A DNA stretch of 64,000 nt from Pseudomonas sp. p1(2021b) (GTDB taxonomy: Bacteria; Pseudomonadota; Gammaproteobacteria; Pseudomonadales; Pseudomonadaceae): the NCBI RefSeq assembly GCF_020151015.1, contig NZ_CP083746.1, positions 1,003,001-1,067,000 on the forward strand. Direction: 5' to 3'. The notes under the pieces are model-generated. The model did not search any database. It saw nothing but the letters and a program-made list of their open reading frames with translations, and was not told the DNA's origin. This document shows, in pieces, positions 46,009 to 54,186 of this stretch (the first letter of the stretch is position 1; each line of letters begins with the position of its first letter). The position numbers and the translations under genes were made by a program.

Positions 46009-48048
46009 TCAGAACGAGGTGCGCAACCCGACCTGCACACTGCGCCCGGCCGCCGGCGCCACATCCCGCAGGATCGAACTGGCATAGCGTACTGTCTGGT
46101 CGGTCAGGTTCTCGCCGCGTACGAAGGCCAGCCATTGGCTCTGGCCGAGGTCGAAGCGGTAACCCAGGCTGGCGCCCAGGGTGGTGTAGCCATCGGTGCT
46201 GGTCTCGTTGGCGGGCTTGCGATGCTGCGAGGCGGCATGTTGCACGTCCACCCGTGCTTGCCAGCGGTCCCGTTCCCAGACCAACCCGCTGTTCAGGCGT
46301 AGCGGTGCGATGCGTGGCAATGCCTCGCCGCTGTCGAGGTTCTTGGCGCGGGTGTAGTCGCCGGACAGTTCCAGGGCGAAGCTGCCGTAGCGGTTCTCGA
46401 GCAATTGCCAGCGGTCCTGGGCCTCGACGCCATAGAAGCGGGCCCGTACGCCTTGGTACAGGTACTCGGGCAGCTCGCCATGGTCATGTTCATGGTCGTG
46501 CTCCTCGTGATCATGGTCATGACCTTCGCGCAAGTTGCCCGTGCCGATCAGGCCGATGTAGTTGCGAAAATGGCTGTAGAACACGCCGACGCTGCCTTTG
46601 TGCGTGCCGTTGTCGAAACGCAGCGCCAGATCAGCGGAAAGGGCCTTTTCCTTGTCCAGGTTCGGGTCGCCTACTTCATAGGCGCCCGTGGCGACATGGG
46701 CGCCGTTGGCGTACAGCTCGTAGAAGGTCGGCGCACGTTCGGTGTAGCCGAGGCTTGCGGCCAGCGACCAGACCGGGTCGAGCTGGTACACCGCGCCCGA
46801 GGACAGGCTGGCGGCATTGAAGCTGGCGGTGCTGTCGGCGCCGATGAACGTTTCGTTGCCCTTGGCATCGGGGTCGACCCGGGTGTGTTCCAAGCGTGCG
46901 CCGAGGCTCAGGGCCAGGCGTTCGCTGGCTTGCCACTGCTCCAGCAGGAACAGCGCCAGGCTGTCGGTATCGGTGTGCGGCACGAACGCTTCCTCGCCCA
47001 AGGCGGAGAATTCGTTGCGGCTGACCTGGGCGCCAATCACCCCCTCGAATGGCCCGAGCGGCTGGTGACGGGCTTCGAGGCGGGCTTCGTAGCCTTTGTT
47101 CTTGAAGGTGGTGTGGACTTCGCCGCTTTCGATCTCGCGGTGCTGGTAGTCGGTGTAGCCGGCATCGAACTTGACCGAGCTGAACGGGCCGTCCAGGTCG
47201 CGCAGCTCGGAGGCGAAACCGTAGTGGTCCTGCTGCATGTCCAGGCGTACGCCCGGTTCGGCAACCGAGCCGTAATTACTGTCATAGCGGCTATAGGACA
47301 GGCCGGTATAGCCGTGGTCCCAGTGGTAGGCGCCGCCGATCGCGCCACCATCCTGGCGCCCATCGCTGTTTTCCAGGCGGTGCCGGCTGCCGGGCTCGTC
47401 GACATCGCGCACCTTGGAACTGCGGGCGTACCCGGGGATGCGCAGATCGTTGAACTGGCGGCTGTTGGCGTCCAGGTGCAGGGCGAAGGCGCCATTGCCC
47501 GCTTCGAGCTTGCCGGCACTGCTGCGGGTGGTGTCGGCGCCGCCGTAGCGTAGCTCGCCAGCCCCGTGCAGGCCCTCGATGGGGGCATCGGGGATGCGGT
47601 TGTCGAAGGTATTGACCACCCCACCGATGGCATTGCCGCCGTACAGCAGGGCGGCCGGGCCACGGATGATCTCGATGCGCTCCACGTTCACAGGGTCCAG
47701 CGGCACGGCATGGTCGTAGGAGAGGGACGAGGCATCCAGGGCGCCGACGCCGTTGCGCAGGATGCGGATGCGGTCGCCATCCAGGCCGCGGATCACCGGA
47801 CGGCTGGCGCCAGGGCCGAACCAGGTGGAGGCGACGCCGGGCTGCTTGTTGAGGGTTTCGCCGAGGCTGCCTTGTTGCTGTTGAAGCAAGGCGTCGCCTT
47901 CGAGGACGGTAGTGGGCGTGGCGAGTTGACGATTGCCCAGCGGGTTCGCGGTGATGACCTGGGGTTCGAGCTCCACCGCCTGGCCGGGCGTGGAGGCGAG
48001 CCAGAGGGCAACGGCGAGGGGAGAGAGGCGCAGCGGGATGTGCAGCAT
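46009..48048 (-). CDS. znuD: TonB-dependent receptor, zinc (ZnuD) type
   Basis: This 679-residue outer-membrane receptor has a signal peptide ending near residue 24 (PGQA). The TonB-box region is EPQVITANPL, followed by a plug domain with RPVIRGLDGDRIRILRNGVG and a 22-strand barrel ending in Phe. An external loop around residues 505-522 is a striking His/Asp/Glu cluster (GHDHDHEEHDHEHDHG), suited to catching zinc. A Zur-type box lies 35-47 bases before the start. The symbol is given by resemblance to the ZnuD family; other transition metals are possible. Confidence 0.85.
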   Translation of the reverse strand: MLHIPLRLSPLAVALWLASTPGQAVELEPQVITANPLGNRQLATPTTVLEGDALLQQQQGSLGETLNKQPGVASTWFGPGASRPVIRGLDGDRIRILRNGVGALDASSLSYDHAVPLDPVNVERIEIIRGPAALLYGGNAIGGVVNTFDNRIPDAPIEGLHGAGELRYGGADTTRSSAGKLEAGNGAFALHLDANSRQFNDLRIPGYARSSKVRDVDEPGSRHRLENSDGRQDGGAIGGAYHWDHGYTGLSYSRYDSNYGSVAEPGVRLDMQQDHYGFASELRDLDGPFSSVKFDAGYTDYQHREIESGEVHTTFKNKGYEARLEARHQPLGPFEGVIGAQVSRNEFSALGEEAFVPHTDTDSLALFLLEQWQASERLALSLGARLEHTRVDPDAKGNETFIGADSTASFNAASLSSGAVYQLDPVWSLAASLGYTERAPTFYELYANGAHVATGAYEVGDPNLDKEKALSADLALRFDNGTHKGSVGVFYSHFRNYIGLIGTGNLREGHDHDHEEHDHEHDHGELPEYLYQGVRARFYGVEAQDRWQLLENRYGSFALELSGDYTRAKNLDSGEALPRIAPLRLNSGLVWERDRWQARVDVQHAASQHRKPANETSTDGYTTLGASLGYRFDLGQSQWLAFVRGENLTDQTVRYASSILRDVAPAAGRSVQVGLRTSF

Positions 48049-48082
48049 GGGACTGTGGCGTTCCTTGGCAGAAATGGTTGTT

Positions 48083-48095
48083 GTTACAATATAAC
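48083..48095. promoter_or_regulatory. Zur box upstream of znuD-like receptor
   Basis: GTTACAATATAAC differs by one base from the Zur core GTTATANTATAAC, within the extended dyad TGTTA-N5-TAACA. The position 35-47 bases before the ATG fits repression by zinc-loaded Zur. Confidence 0.75.
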
Positions 48096-48229
48096 ATCGC
48101 TATTCCAGCACAAACCGTTTCCCTCTGGCCAGCGGTTTTCGGCTCGCCACGCAACGCAGCAGCGCCCGGCGGCCCACCGGCCCACTACACTCGTGTAAGG
48201 TGCGCATCTTTACCCGCTGGAGCACAACC

Positions 48230-48451
48230 ATGGGCACGGCCCAACACAACGCGCTGCATGGCAAGACCCTGGAGCAGATCCTTACCGAGCTGGTCGCCCA
48301 CTACCAATGGCAGGGCCTGGCCGCACGCATCGATATCCGTTGCTTCAAGAGCGACCCGAGCATCAAGTCGAGCCTGACTTTCCTGCGCAAGACGCCATGG
48401 GCCCGGGAGAAGGTCGAGCAGCTCTACGTGAAGTTGCAGCGGGCGAGCTGA
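48230..48451 (+). CDS. VF530-type small DNA-binding protein (DUF2132)
   Basis: This 73-residue protein starts at the ATG at 48230. The sequence [20 protein letters not shown] with the later [20 protein letters not shown] matches the DUF2132/VF530 family, small single-domain proteins with a helical fold annotated as DNA-binding. Its cellular role is not established. It is directly followed by the membrane-protein gene with no gap. Confidence 0.85.
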   Translation: MGTAQHNALHGKTLEQILTELVAHYQWQGLAARIDIRCFKSDPSIKSSLTFLRKTPWAREKVEQLYVKLQRAS

Positions 48452-49084
48452 ATGCGGCGACATCCCTGGCTGAGCTTGAGCGCATTGCTGGGCTGGAGCG
48501 GCCTTGCCATACAGGTCTACCTGGTGCTCTGGGCGCGCTGGCAGGAGCAGGCCAGCCTGGTCGGCGGGCTGATCAATGTCTTTGGTTATTTCACCGTACT
48601 GACCAATACCTTGGTGGCTACGCTGCTCAGCTACGCGGCATTCGGCCGGGTATCAGGCGCGCGACGGTTCTTCCTGTCGCCCATGGTGGGCTCGGGTATC
48701 ACGGCGAGCATCGTGCTGGTGGCGCTGGCCTACAGCGTATTGCTGCGCCACCTGTGGCAGCCCCAGGGCTGGCAATGGCTGGCCGATGAGCTGCTGCACG
48801 ATGTGATGCCGCTGCTGTGCGTGCTGTACTGGTGGTGCAGGGTGCCCAAGGGCAGCCTGCGGTTGTGGCATCTGGCGGCGTGGAGCCTGTACCCGGCGCT
48901 GTATTTTGCCTATGCCTTGTGGCGAGGAAGTGAAATCGGCGTGTACGCCTACCCGTTCATCGATGTGACCAGCCTTGGCTATGGGCGGGTGATGCTCAAT
49001 GCCCTTGGGGTGCTGGTCGGCTTCTGGGGGATCGGGTTGGTGTTGATCGGGCTGGATCGGTGGCAGGGGCGGCGCTTGGCGTGA
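48452..49084 (+). CDS. Pr6Pr family membrane protein
   Basis: This 210-residue protein has six predicted membrane helices, with the family-like segments FGYFTVLTNTLVATLLSY and YAYPFIDVTSLGYGRVMLN. The Pr6Pr family has no proven function. The ATG follows the VF530 stop codon immediately, so the two are co-translated. A lone REP copy follows its stop. Confidence 0.78.
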   Translation: MRRHPWLSLSALLGWSGLAIQVYLVLWARWQEQASLVGGLINVFGYFTVLTNTLVATLLSYAAFGRVSGARRFFLSPMVGSGITASIVLVALAYSVLLRHLWQPQGWQWLADELLHDVMPLLCVLYWWCRVPKGSLRLWHLAAWSLYPALYFAYALWRGSEIGVYAYPFIDVTSLGYGRVMLNALGVLVGFWGIGLVLIGLDRWQGRRLA

Positions 49085-49107
49085 GCCTGTTGAAGCGGTG
49101 CTGGCTC

Positions 49108-49134
49108 TATCGCGGGGCAAGCCCGCTCCTACAG
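49108..49134. repeat. Single REP copy
   Basis: CTATCGCGGGGCAAGCCCGCT followed by CCTACAGG is an inverted REP between convergent genes. Confidence 0.7.
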
Positions 49135-49154
49135 GTACGGACCGACGGCATTCT

Positions 49155-49916
49155 TCATTGGTCGTCGGCGCTGCCGTCCAGGCGCCAGTAGGCTGCCGCT
49201 TTCAGCGCATCTTCACGCACGCCCTTCTCCAGCAACAGCGCCTTGGCCTGGCGGGTGAGGGTCTTCTCCAGCGCGACCCAGGTGTACAGCGCACCTTGCG
49301 GTAGTGCCAGGCCTTTCACCAGGGCCAGGAGGTCTTGCTCATGCCGATGGACCCAGATCACCTCGACCTGTGCCTTGCTCGGCAACGGCTGGCGCTCCTG
49401 CTCGTTCTCGACCTGGACCAGCACCAGTGCCTGGCGACCGGCAGGCAATTCCTCCAGGCGCCGGCCGATAGCGGGCAGGGCGGTTTCGTCGCCGATCAGC
49501 AGGTAGCTGTCGAAGATGTCCGGCACCACCATCGAGGCGCGTGGGCCTGCTATATCCAGGGTCTGGCCGGGGGTGGCCTGGGCGGCCCAGGTCGAGGCGG
49601 GGCCGTCGCCGTGCAGCACGAAGTCGATGTCCAGTTCGTTGGCCGCCAGGTCGATGCGCCGTGGCGTGTATTCGCGCATGGTCGGGCGGGCACCGCCGTC
49701 ACGGCCGAGGGTCCGGGCGTCGATGGCCCGTTGTTCGTCCGGGTTCCGGGCGAACAGCAGCTTGATGTGATCGTCGCTGCCGAGGCTGGTGAAACCTTGT
49801 AGCTCCGGGCCTGTGAGGGTGATACGGCGCATGCGCGGCGTCAGGTCGATGGCCCGCAGGACCTGGAGGCGGCGTTGGCGGATTTCGTGGTTGACGCGAA
49901 CAATGGTGTCGCTCAT
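49155..49916 (-). CDS. Siderophore-interacting FAD protein (ferric reductase)
   Basis: This 253-residue protein belongs to the ViuB/YqjH (NfeF) family of NAD(P)H-dependent ferric-siderophore reductases. The FAD-binding motif is MREYTPRRID near residue 78, and the pyridine-nucleotide part includes YLLIGDETALPAIGRRLEEL. It would release iron from siderophores in the cytoplasm. Its start overlaps the PadR gene by four bases, the same gene pair as nfeF-nfeR (yqjH-yqjI) of E. coli, though there the two are divergent. Confidence 0.88.
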   Translation of the reverse strand: MSDTIVRVNHEIRQRRLQVLRAIDLTPRMRRITLTGPELQGFTSLGSDDHIKLLFARNPDEQRAIDARTLGRDGGARPTMREYTPRRIDLAANELDIDFVLHGDGPASTWAAQATPGQTLDIAGPRASMVVPDIFDSYLLIGDETALPAIGRRLEELPAGRQALVLVQVENEQERQPLPSKAQVEVIWVHRHEQDLLALVKGLALPQGALYTWVALEKTLTRQAKALLLEKGVREDALKAAAYWRLDGSADDQ

Positions 49917-50446
49917 GGGGTGCTCTCCATGACAGGTTCATTCGGGCCGGAGGCGATGGCCTTGGCCGTATCGTTGAGCAGTTTGCGCACGCGCTCGATT
50001 TCTTCGTTGCTCCAGTGCCCGCTGTGCATGTGCAGGGCATGGCGCAGATTACCGACCGCCTCGTGGATTTCAGGCGGGCGGTCGTGGCCGCGCAGGGCGC
50101 GCTTGCTCACCTCGATGCGCATGCGCACGCCATCGAGTGCCACGGCCTGGTCGGCCAAGGCCCGTCGGCCAGCCTCGGTGATGGCATAGAGGCGCTTGCT
50201 GCCCTGCACGTGGCCTGTGATCAATTCGGCCTCTTCCAGGTAGTTCAGGGTGGGGTAGATGACGCCGGGGCTGGGGGTGTAGCTGCCGTCGAAGAGGCTT
50301 TCGATCTGGCGGATGAGGTCATAGCCATGGCCTGGTTGCTCGGCCAGCATCGACAGCATGAGCAGCCTGAGATCGCCGGGGGCGAATACCCGGGGGCCGC
50401 GTTCGCCGCGGGTGGGGCGGCGCTCGAAGGGGTCGTGGTCACGCAT
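49913..50446 (-). CDS. PadR family regulator, NfeR/YqjI-like
   Basis: This 177-residue winged-helix regulator contains PGHGYDLIRQIESLFDGSYTP overall, with the invariant PSPGVIYPTLNYLEEAELI segment around residues 59-77. It closely resembles YqjI/NfeR, which represses a ferric reductase and responds to nickel. However, the His/Cys-rich N-terminal metal-binding extension of YqjI is absent; only MRDHDPFERRPTRGERG is present. It therefore may respond to another signal. It is the first gene of a two-gene operon, with three operator repeats 21-56 bases before its ATG. Confidence 0.82.
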   Translation of the reverse strand: MRDHDPFERRPTRGERGPRVFAPGDLRLLMLSMLAEQPGHGYDLIRQIESLFDGSYTPSPGVIYPTLNYLEEAELITGHVQGSKRLYAITEAGRRALADQAVALDGVRMRIEVSKRALRGHDRPPEIHEAVGNLRHALHMHSGHWSNEEIERVRKLLNDTAKAIASGPNEPVMESTP

Positions 50447-50466
50447 TGGCGGGTGCCTTTGGGTTT

Positions 50467-50502
50467 AGATATATCGCAAGATATTACTCAAGATATATCT
50501 CA
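50467..50502. promoter_or_regulatory. Triple 12-base operator repeat upstream of padR
   Basis: Three tandem units, AGATATATCGCA, AGATATTACTCA and AGATATATCTCA, follow each other at exact 12-base intervals. The third contains the perfect palindrome AGATATATCT and the first lacks only its last base. This is probably where the PadR regulator binds to control itself and the reductase. Confidence 0.7.
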
Positions 50503-50599
50503 GTACAAGGCACTAAATGCGGATAATTCTCATCGGTATTTTTGATAGATCCGGCCCCATCGCCAGCTCAGCGGTGTCTACACCAGCAGCGCAGGACTG

Positions 50600-50628
50600 G
50601 TAGGCGCCGGCTTGCCGGCGATGGGGCG
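50600..50628. repeat. REP copy, GCCGGC subtype
   Basis: GGTAGGCGCCGGCTTGCCGG with CGATGGGGC lies just before the end of the penicillin-binding protein gene, on the 3' side. Confidence 0.65.
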
Positions 50629-50643
50629 CGAAGCAGCCCCTGT

Positions 50644-53600
50644 TCATTGCACACGGGCTGCCAGCTGCGGTGCCTTGCACTCGGTGGCGCTGCCCGGCTC
50701 CAGGTACGGCATGAGGATCGGCGCCATGCCTTTGAGCACCTGCACCGGCAGCGCCGAGGTGAAGGTGAAGGCTTCTGCCGTGCGGCCCGGGACGAAGGCG
50801 GTAAGGGTGCCGAAGTGGTTCTCGCCCAGGAAGAACACGAAGGTGGCGGTGCGGTTCAGCGAGCGCGAGCCGATCAGCCGACCGCCTGCACCGAAGCTTT
50901 CGATGCGGTTGTCACCGGTGCCGGTCTTGCCGCCCATGACCAGCGATGTGCCGTCTTGCAGCTTGAAGCTGCCGGAAATGCGCCGTGCGGTACCGGCGTC
51001 CACCACTTGGGACATCGCCCCCTTGAGGGCCCGGGCCACCGCCACCGGGAGGATCCGCTGGCCACGGTCCGGGTCGCTGATCAGCTTGGTCTCGTAGGGC
51101 GTGTTGGCCGCGAAATGCAGGGTATCGATGCGCAAGGTGGGCAGGCGCACGCCATCGTTCTGGATGATGCCCACCAGTTCGGCCAGGGCCGCCGGACGGT
51201 CGCCGGAGCTGCCGATGGCGGTGGCCAGCGACGGCACCAGATGGTCGAACGGGTAGCCCACGCGTTTCCAACGCTGGTGGATGTCCAGGAAGGCTTCGAT
51301 CTCGACCATGGTACGGATACGGCTGTCGCGGGCGCCCTTGTGGCGGCTCTTGAACAGCCAGCTGTAGACCTCCTGGCGCTCGAAACGGCTGGCGTTGACC
51401 ATCTCGGTGAGCGAGGCGCCAGGGTTCTTCAACAGGTAGCCCAGCAGCCACAGGTCCAGCGGGTGCACCTTGGCGATGTAGCCTTGGTCCGGCAGGTCGT
51501 ACTTGCCCGGGCCGTAGGCGTCGTACATTTCCGACAGGCGCCCATCGGTGAGCTTGGCCAGGGCCTTCTTGTCATTGGCGCTGTGGGCGCGGACGAAGGC
51601 GTTGAAGGTCTCCTGGCCCGCTTCGGGGAACAGGTAACGGTGCACGGCGGCCAGGCGCTGCGGCGTCACGCGCATGCTGTCGAGGAAGGTGTCCAGGCGC
51701 TGCTGGGAGGTCTTGCGCTGGTATTTACGCCAGAAGCGCATCAGGTAGTTGGTGCCTTCCTTGTCGGCGAAGCGCGCCAGGTATTCCTGACGGCGTGGGT
51801 CGGAGTCGTCCTTGAGCAGTGGCTCGCGGTTGTAGGGCTGCTGGTAGGTGACGTAGCGCACCAGGTCGCGCATCAGGCGGATGAACGGCAGGTTGATCGA
51901 TTCGCGCAGGGCATCCTTGAGGGTCGGGTTGCGGCTGTTGTCTTCCTTGCGAAAGTTGTTGAACACGTGCATGCCACCGCCGGTGAAGAAGGCCTCGCCG
52001 GTGTTGGCCGAGTACTTGCGCTCGAGGGCCGCATCGAGCATCGCGTCGAGGTTCTGGTCCTTGCTGTTCTGCATCAGCCATTCCAGCGACCATTGAGTGA
52101 TACGGTCGAGTTCGGCCACCGGCACTTTCTTCAGCTCGGCCACGGGCTTGCCGGCGTACTTGTCGTGCAGCTCGGCGATGATCTCCAGGTAGGTAGTCAG
52201 CACTCGCAGCTTGGCGGTGGAGCCCAGCTCCAGCTTACTGCCTTCGTTGATGTCGAAGGGCTGATCGGTGCTGTCGGTCTGTACCCGTACCCGCGAGCCG
52301 TCGGCGGTGCGCTCGAACAGGGTGAAGCTGTAGCGCACCTGGTCGGTGGTCTTGGTGGTCAGCAAGCGTTCGCCGATCAGCCCCATCTGCGCGGCGAACT
52401 CGGGGTCGGAGAGGTTCTTCAGGTATTGGCTGACCTGCATTTGTAGGTCGGCCTGCAGGGTGCTGGTGGCGGACACGTCGAGGCGGTCCAAGTCGTACAG
52501 GGGGCGGTTGAGCATGGCCGCCAGGCGGTTGCGAGCCAGGCTGATGCCCTTGTTGGTGACGATCGGCACGATGGTCGGCTGGGCCACCCAGTCGCGATAC
52601 ACCGCCTTGCTGGCCAGCGCGGCATCGGCCAGGGGCCGGTCGATCACGCCGTTGGCGGCCAGCACGCGGATATGCGCATTGGTGAGCTCGGCCAGCTCAA
52701 CCCGGCCCTTGGACAGGTAATGGGAGGGCCTGCGCTGGGCGATCATCAGCGACAGAACCTGGCGCAGCGCCAAACCCCGGGCAGCCATGCTCTCAGGGTC
52801 GGTGGCGGTGGAGGAGAGCACCTGGTTGACCTGGTCGAAGTCGGCGCCGTACCAGACCCGCAGGCCTTCGGCCATACCATGTACTTCGCCATGGCCCGGC
52901 ACCGCCGAGAGCGGCACGCTGTTGAGGTAGTCGCGGGCGATGCGCTCTCGCGCCTCGGTGGTGTCCGGCCCGCCCAGATAGGCGCGCACGCTGGCGGAAA
53001 TCATCTGGCGGATCTTCTCGGCGCCGGAGACGGTCAGGCCGTCCGGCGAATGGCGGTATTTCTCCAGTTGGGTCGCCAGGGTACTGCCACCGGCCGACTG
53101 ACCGGGCAGGGCCAGGTACTTGGCGACCTGGCTGTAGGCGGCCTTGGCGAAGCGCGGCCAGTCCACCGCCGGGTTGTTGTGCGGGTCGTCGGGCTTGAGC
53201 AGGTCGCGGTTCTCGATGAACAGCAGGCTGTTGACCACCACCGGAGGGATCGAGGCGAAGTCCGGGTACAGGTGCTGGGGGTAGTTGTAGTGGTACAGGT
53301 CCTCGCCCCGGCAGTCGGTGATCGACAGGCCGGTCTGGATCTTTTCCACGTAGGGCACGAACAGGCCGTGCTCGACATAGTTCATCAAGGCCGGCGAGAA
53401 GCGCACCTGTTCGCTGATCAGGTAGTCACGCTTGAGCAGGCGCGGCAGGAATTCGCCCAGTGCGCTGTAGCCCAGGCGTTTGTCGAAGGGCCCGTCACCT
53501 GGGTACACGATGGCGTCGCTCGGGCCGGGTTCGAGCGAGTAGGTAAGGGTGCTGGCCAGCCGGCTGAATTCGCGCGCCTGCAGTTTCGAGGTGCGCATTT

Positions 53601-53766
53601 CGTCATAGGCGGCGAAGCCTATGGCGATGATCGCCAGTAGCACGATGAGCACGATCAGCCGCCACCACAGCCGACGCTGGCGTGGAGTCTTGGGCAATGG
53701 AGCCTCAGCCAGATGTGTCTCGGGTGCTTCCGTTCTGGTTGGTTCCGATTGCCACAGTGCGCCCAT
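50644..53766 (-). CDS. Large bifunctional-type penicillin-binding protein with altered GT51 site
   Basis: This 1040-residue inner-membrane protein starts at the ATG at 53766; a TTG lies three codons upstream. One membrane helix spans residues 35-53. A GT51 glycosyltransferase-like domain keeps GGSTLATQLEK, but the usual EDxxF reads ENRDL and the RKxxE motif reads RQMIS. The transpeptidase motifs are complete: STAK, SIN and KTG (GGKTGTGDN). It also has long extra segments (for example residues 640-800). It is probably a transpeptidase with weak or lost glycosyltransferase activity. It is larger than PBP1a or PBP1b and its partner is unknown. Confidence 0.82.
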   Translation of the reverse strand: MGALWQSEPTRTEAPETHLAEAPLPKTPRQRRLWWRLIVLIVLLAIIAIGFAAYDEMRTSKLQAREFSRLASTLTYSLEPGPSDAIVYPGDGPFDKRLGYSALGEFLPRLLKRDYLISEQVRFSPALMNYVEHGLFVPYVEKIQTGLSITDCRGEDLYHYNYPQHLYPDFASIPPVVVNSLLFIENRDLLKPDDPHNNPAVDWPRFAKAAYSQVAKYLALPGQSAGGSTLATQLEKYRHSPDGLTVSGAEKIRQMISASVRAYLGGPDTTEARERIARDYLNSVPLSAVPGHGEVHGMAEGLRVWYGADFDQVNQVLSSTATDPESMAARGLALRQVLSLMIAQRRPSHYLSKGRVELAELTNAHIRVLAANGVIDRPLADAALASKAVYRDWVAQPTIVPIVTNKGISLARNRLAAMLNRPLYDLDRLDVSATSTLQADLQMQVSQYLKNLSDPEFAAQMGLIGERLLTTKTTDQVRYSFTLFERTADGSRVRVQTDSTDQPFDINEGSKLELGSTAKLRVLTTYLEIIAELHDKYAGKPVAELKKVPVAELDRITQWSLEWLMQNSKDQNLDAMLDAALERKYSANTGEAFFTGGGMHVFNNFRKEDNSRNPTLKDALRESINLPFIRLMRDLVRYVTYQQPYNREPLLKDDSDPRRQEYLARFADKEGTNYLMRFWRKYQRKTSQQRLDTFLDSMRVTPQRLAAVHRYLFPEAGQETFNAFVRAHSANDKKALAKLTDGRLSEMYDAYGPGKYDLPDQGYIAKVHPLDLWLLGYLLKNPGASLTEMVNASRFERQEVYSWLFKSRHKGARDSRIRTMVEIEAFLDIHQRWKRVGYPFDHLVPSLATAIGSSGDRPAALAELVGIIQNDGVRLPTLRIDTLHFAANTPYETKLISDPDRGQRILPVAVARALKGAMSQVVDAGTARRISGSFKLQDGTSLVMGGKTGTGDNRIESFGAGGRLIGSRSLNRTATFVFFLGENHFGTLTAFVPGRTAEAFTFTSALPVQVLKGMAPILMPYLEPGSATECKAPQLAARVQ

Positions 53767-54186
53767 AGTCTTCAAATCCGGCCAGTTTTTTCGTCTTGCT
53801 TTGTCTGAAGCTTAGACGTTGGCAGGGTTTGGTGAAAAATTTGTAAGAAGCAGTGAAATCCTAGATAGGAATATACGGCTTTGGTGCGGCTTCCATTCTT
53901 GGGCAATGTTGCTATGGTAGCCGCCCCCATTCTTCGCAAGGGTGGGGTGGAAGGAATTTATGCCTTCGGTGAAAGGGTTTTTGGCCGAGAACTCTCTCCA
54001 AATTTCCCTATTTATATAGTGAAAAGCCCTACAGGCGGATTCCTATACTGCTCGACCCCTTCGTCCTGCCGTTCACCGGCGGACAGGCCGGCCCACGAGG
54101 CCCGCCCGGCAAGACGACGCCACGCCCATCGGCCTGGCCGGTTCTGCGCGAAGGTCAATCCAATAACAAAATGAGGTTGTATTGCT
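53767..54186. other. 420-base leader/promoter region of amino-acid permease
   Basis: The region is AT-richer up to about 54040. It contains a CCCCATTCTTCGCAAGGGTGGGG-like hairpin near 53926-53948 (CCCC arms paired with GGGG), a GCCGGC/GCCCGGC dyad near 54088-54110, and the A-rich motif at 54162. A short frame exists at 53881-54174 but lacks coding character. No riboswitch class is recognised. Confidence 0.5.
54162..54171 (+). promoter_or_regulatory. Candidate Hfq/Crc motif before permease start
   Basis: AATAACAAAA matches AANAANAA and immediately precedes the ribosome binding site TGAGG of the permease gene, where Hfq/Crc binding would block translation. Confidence 0.55.
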
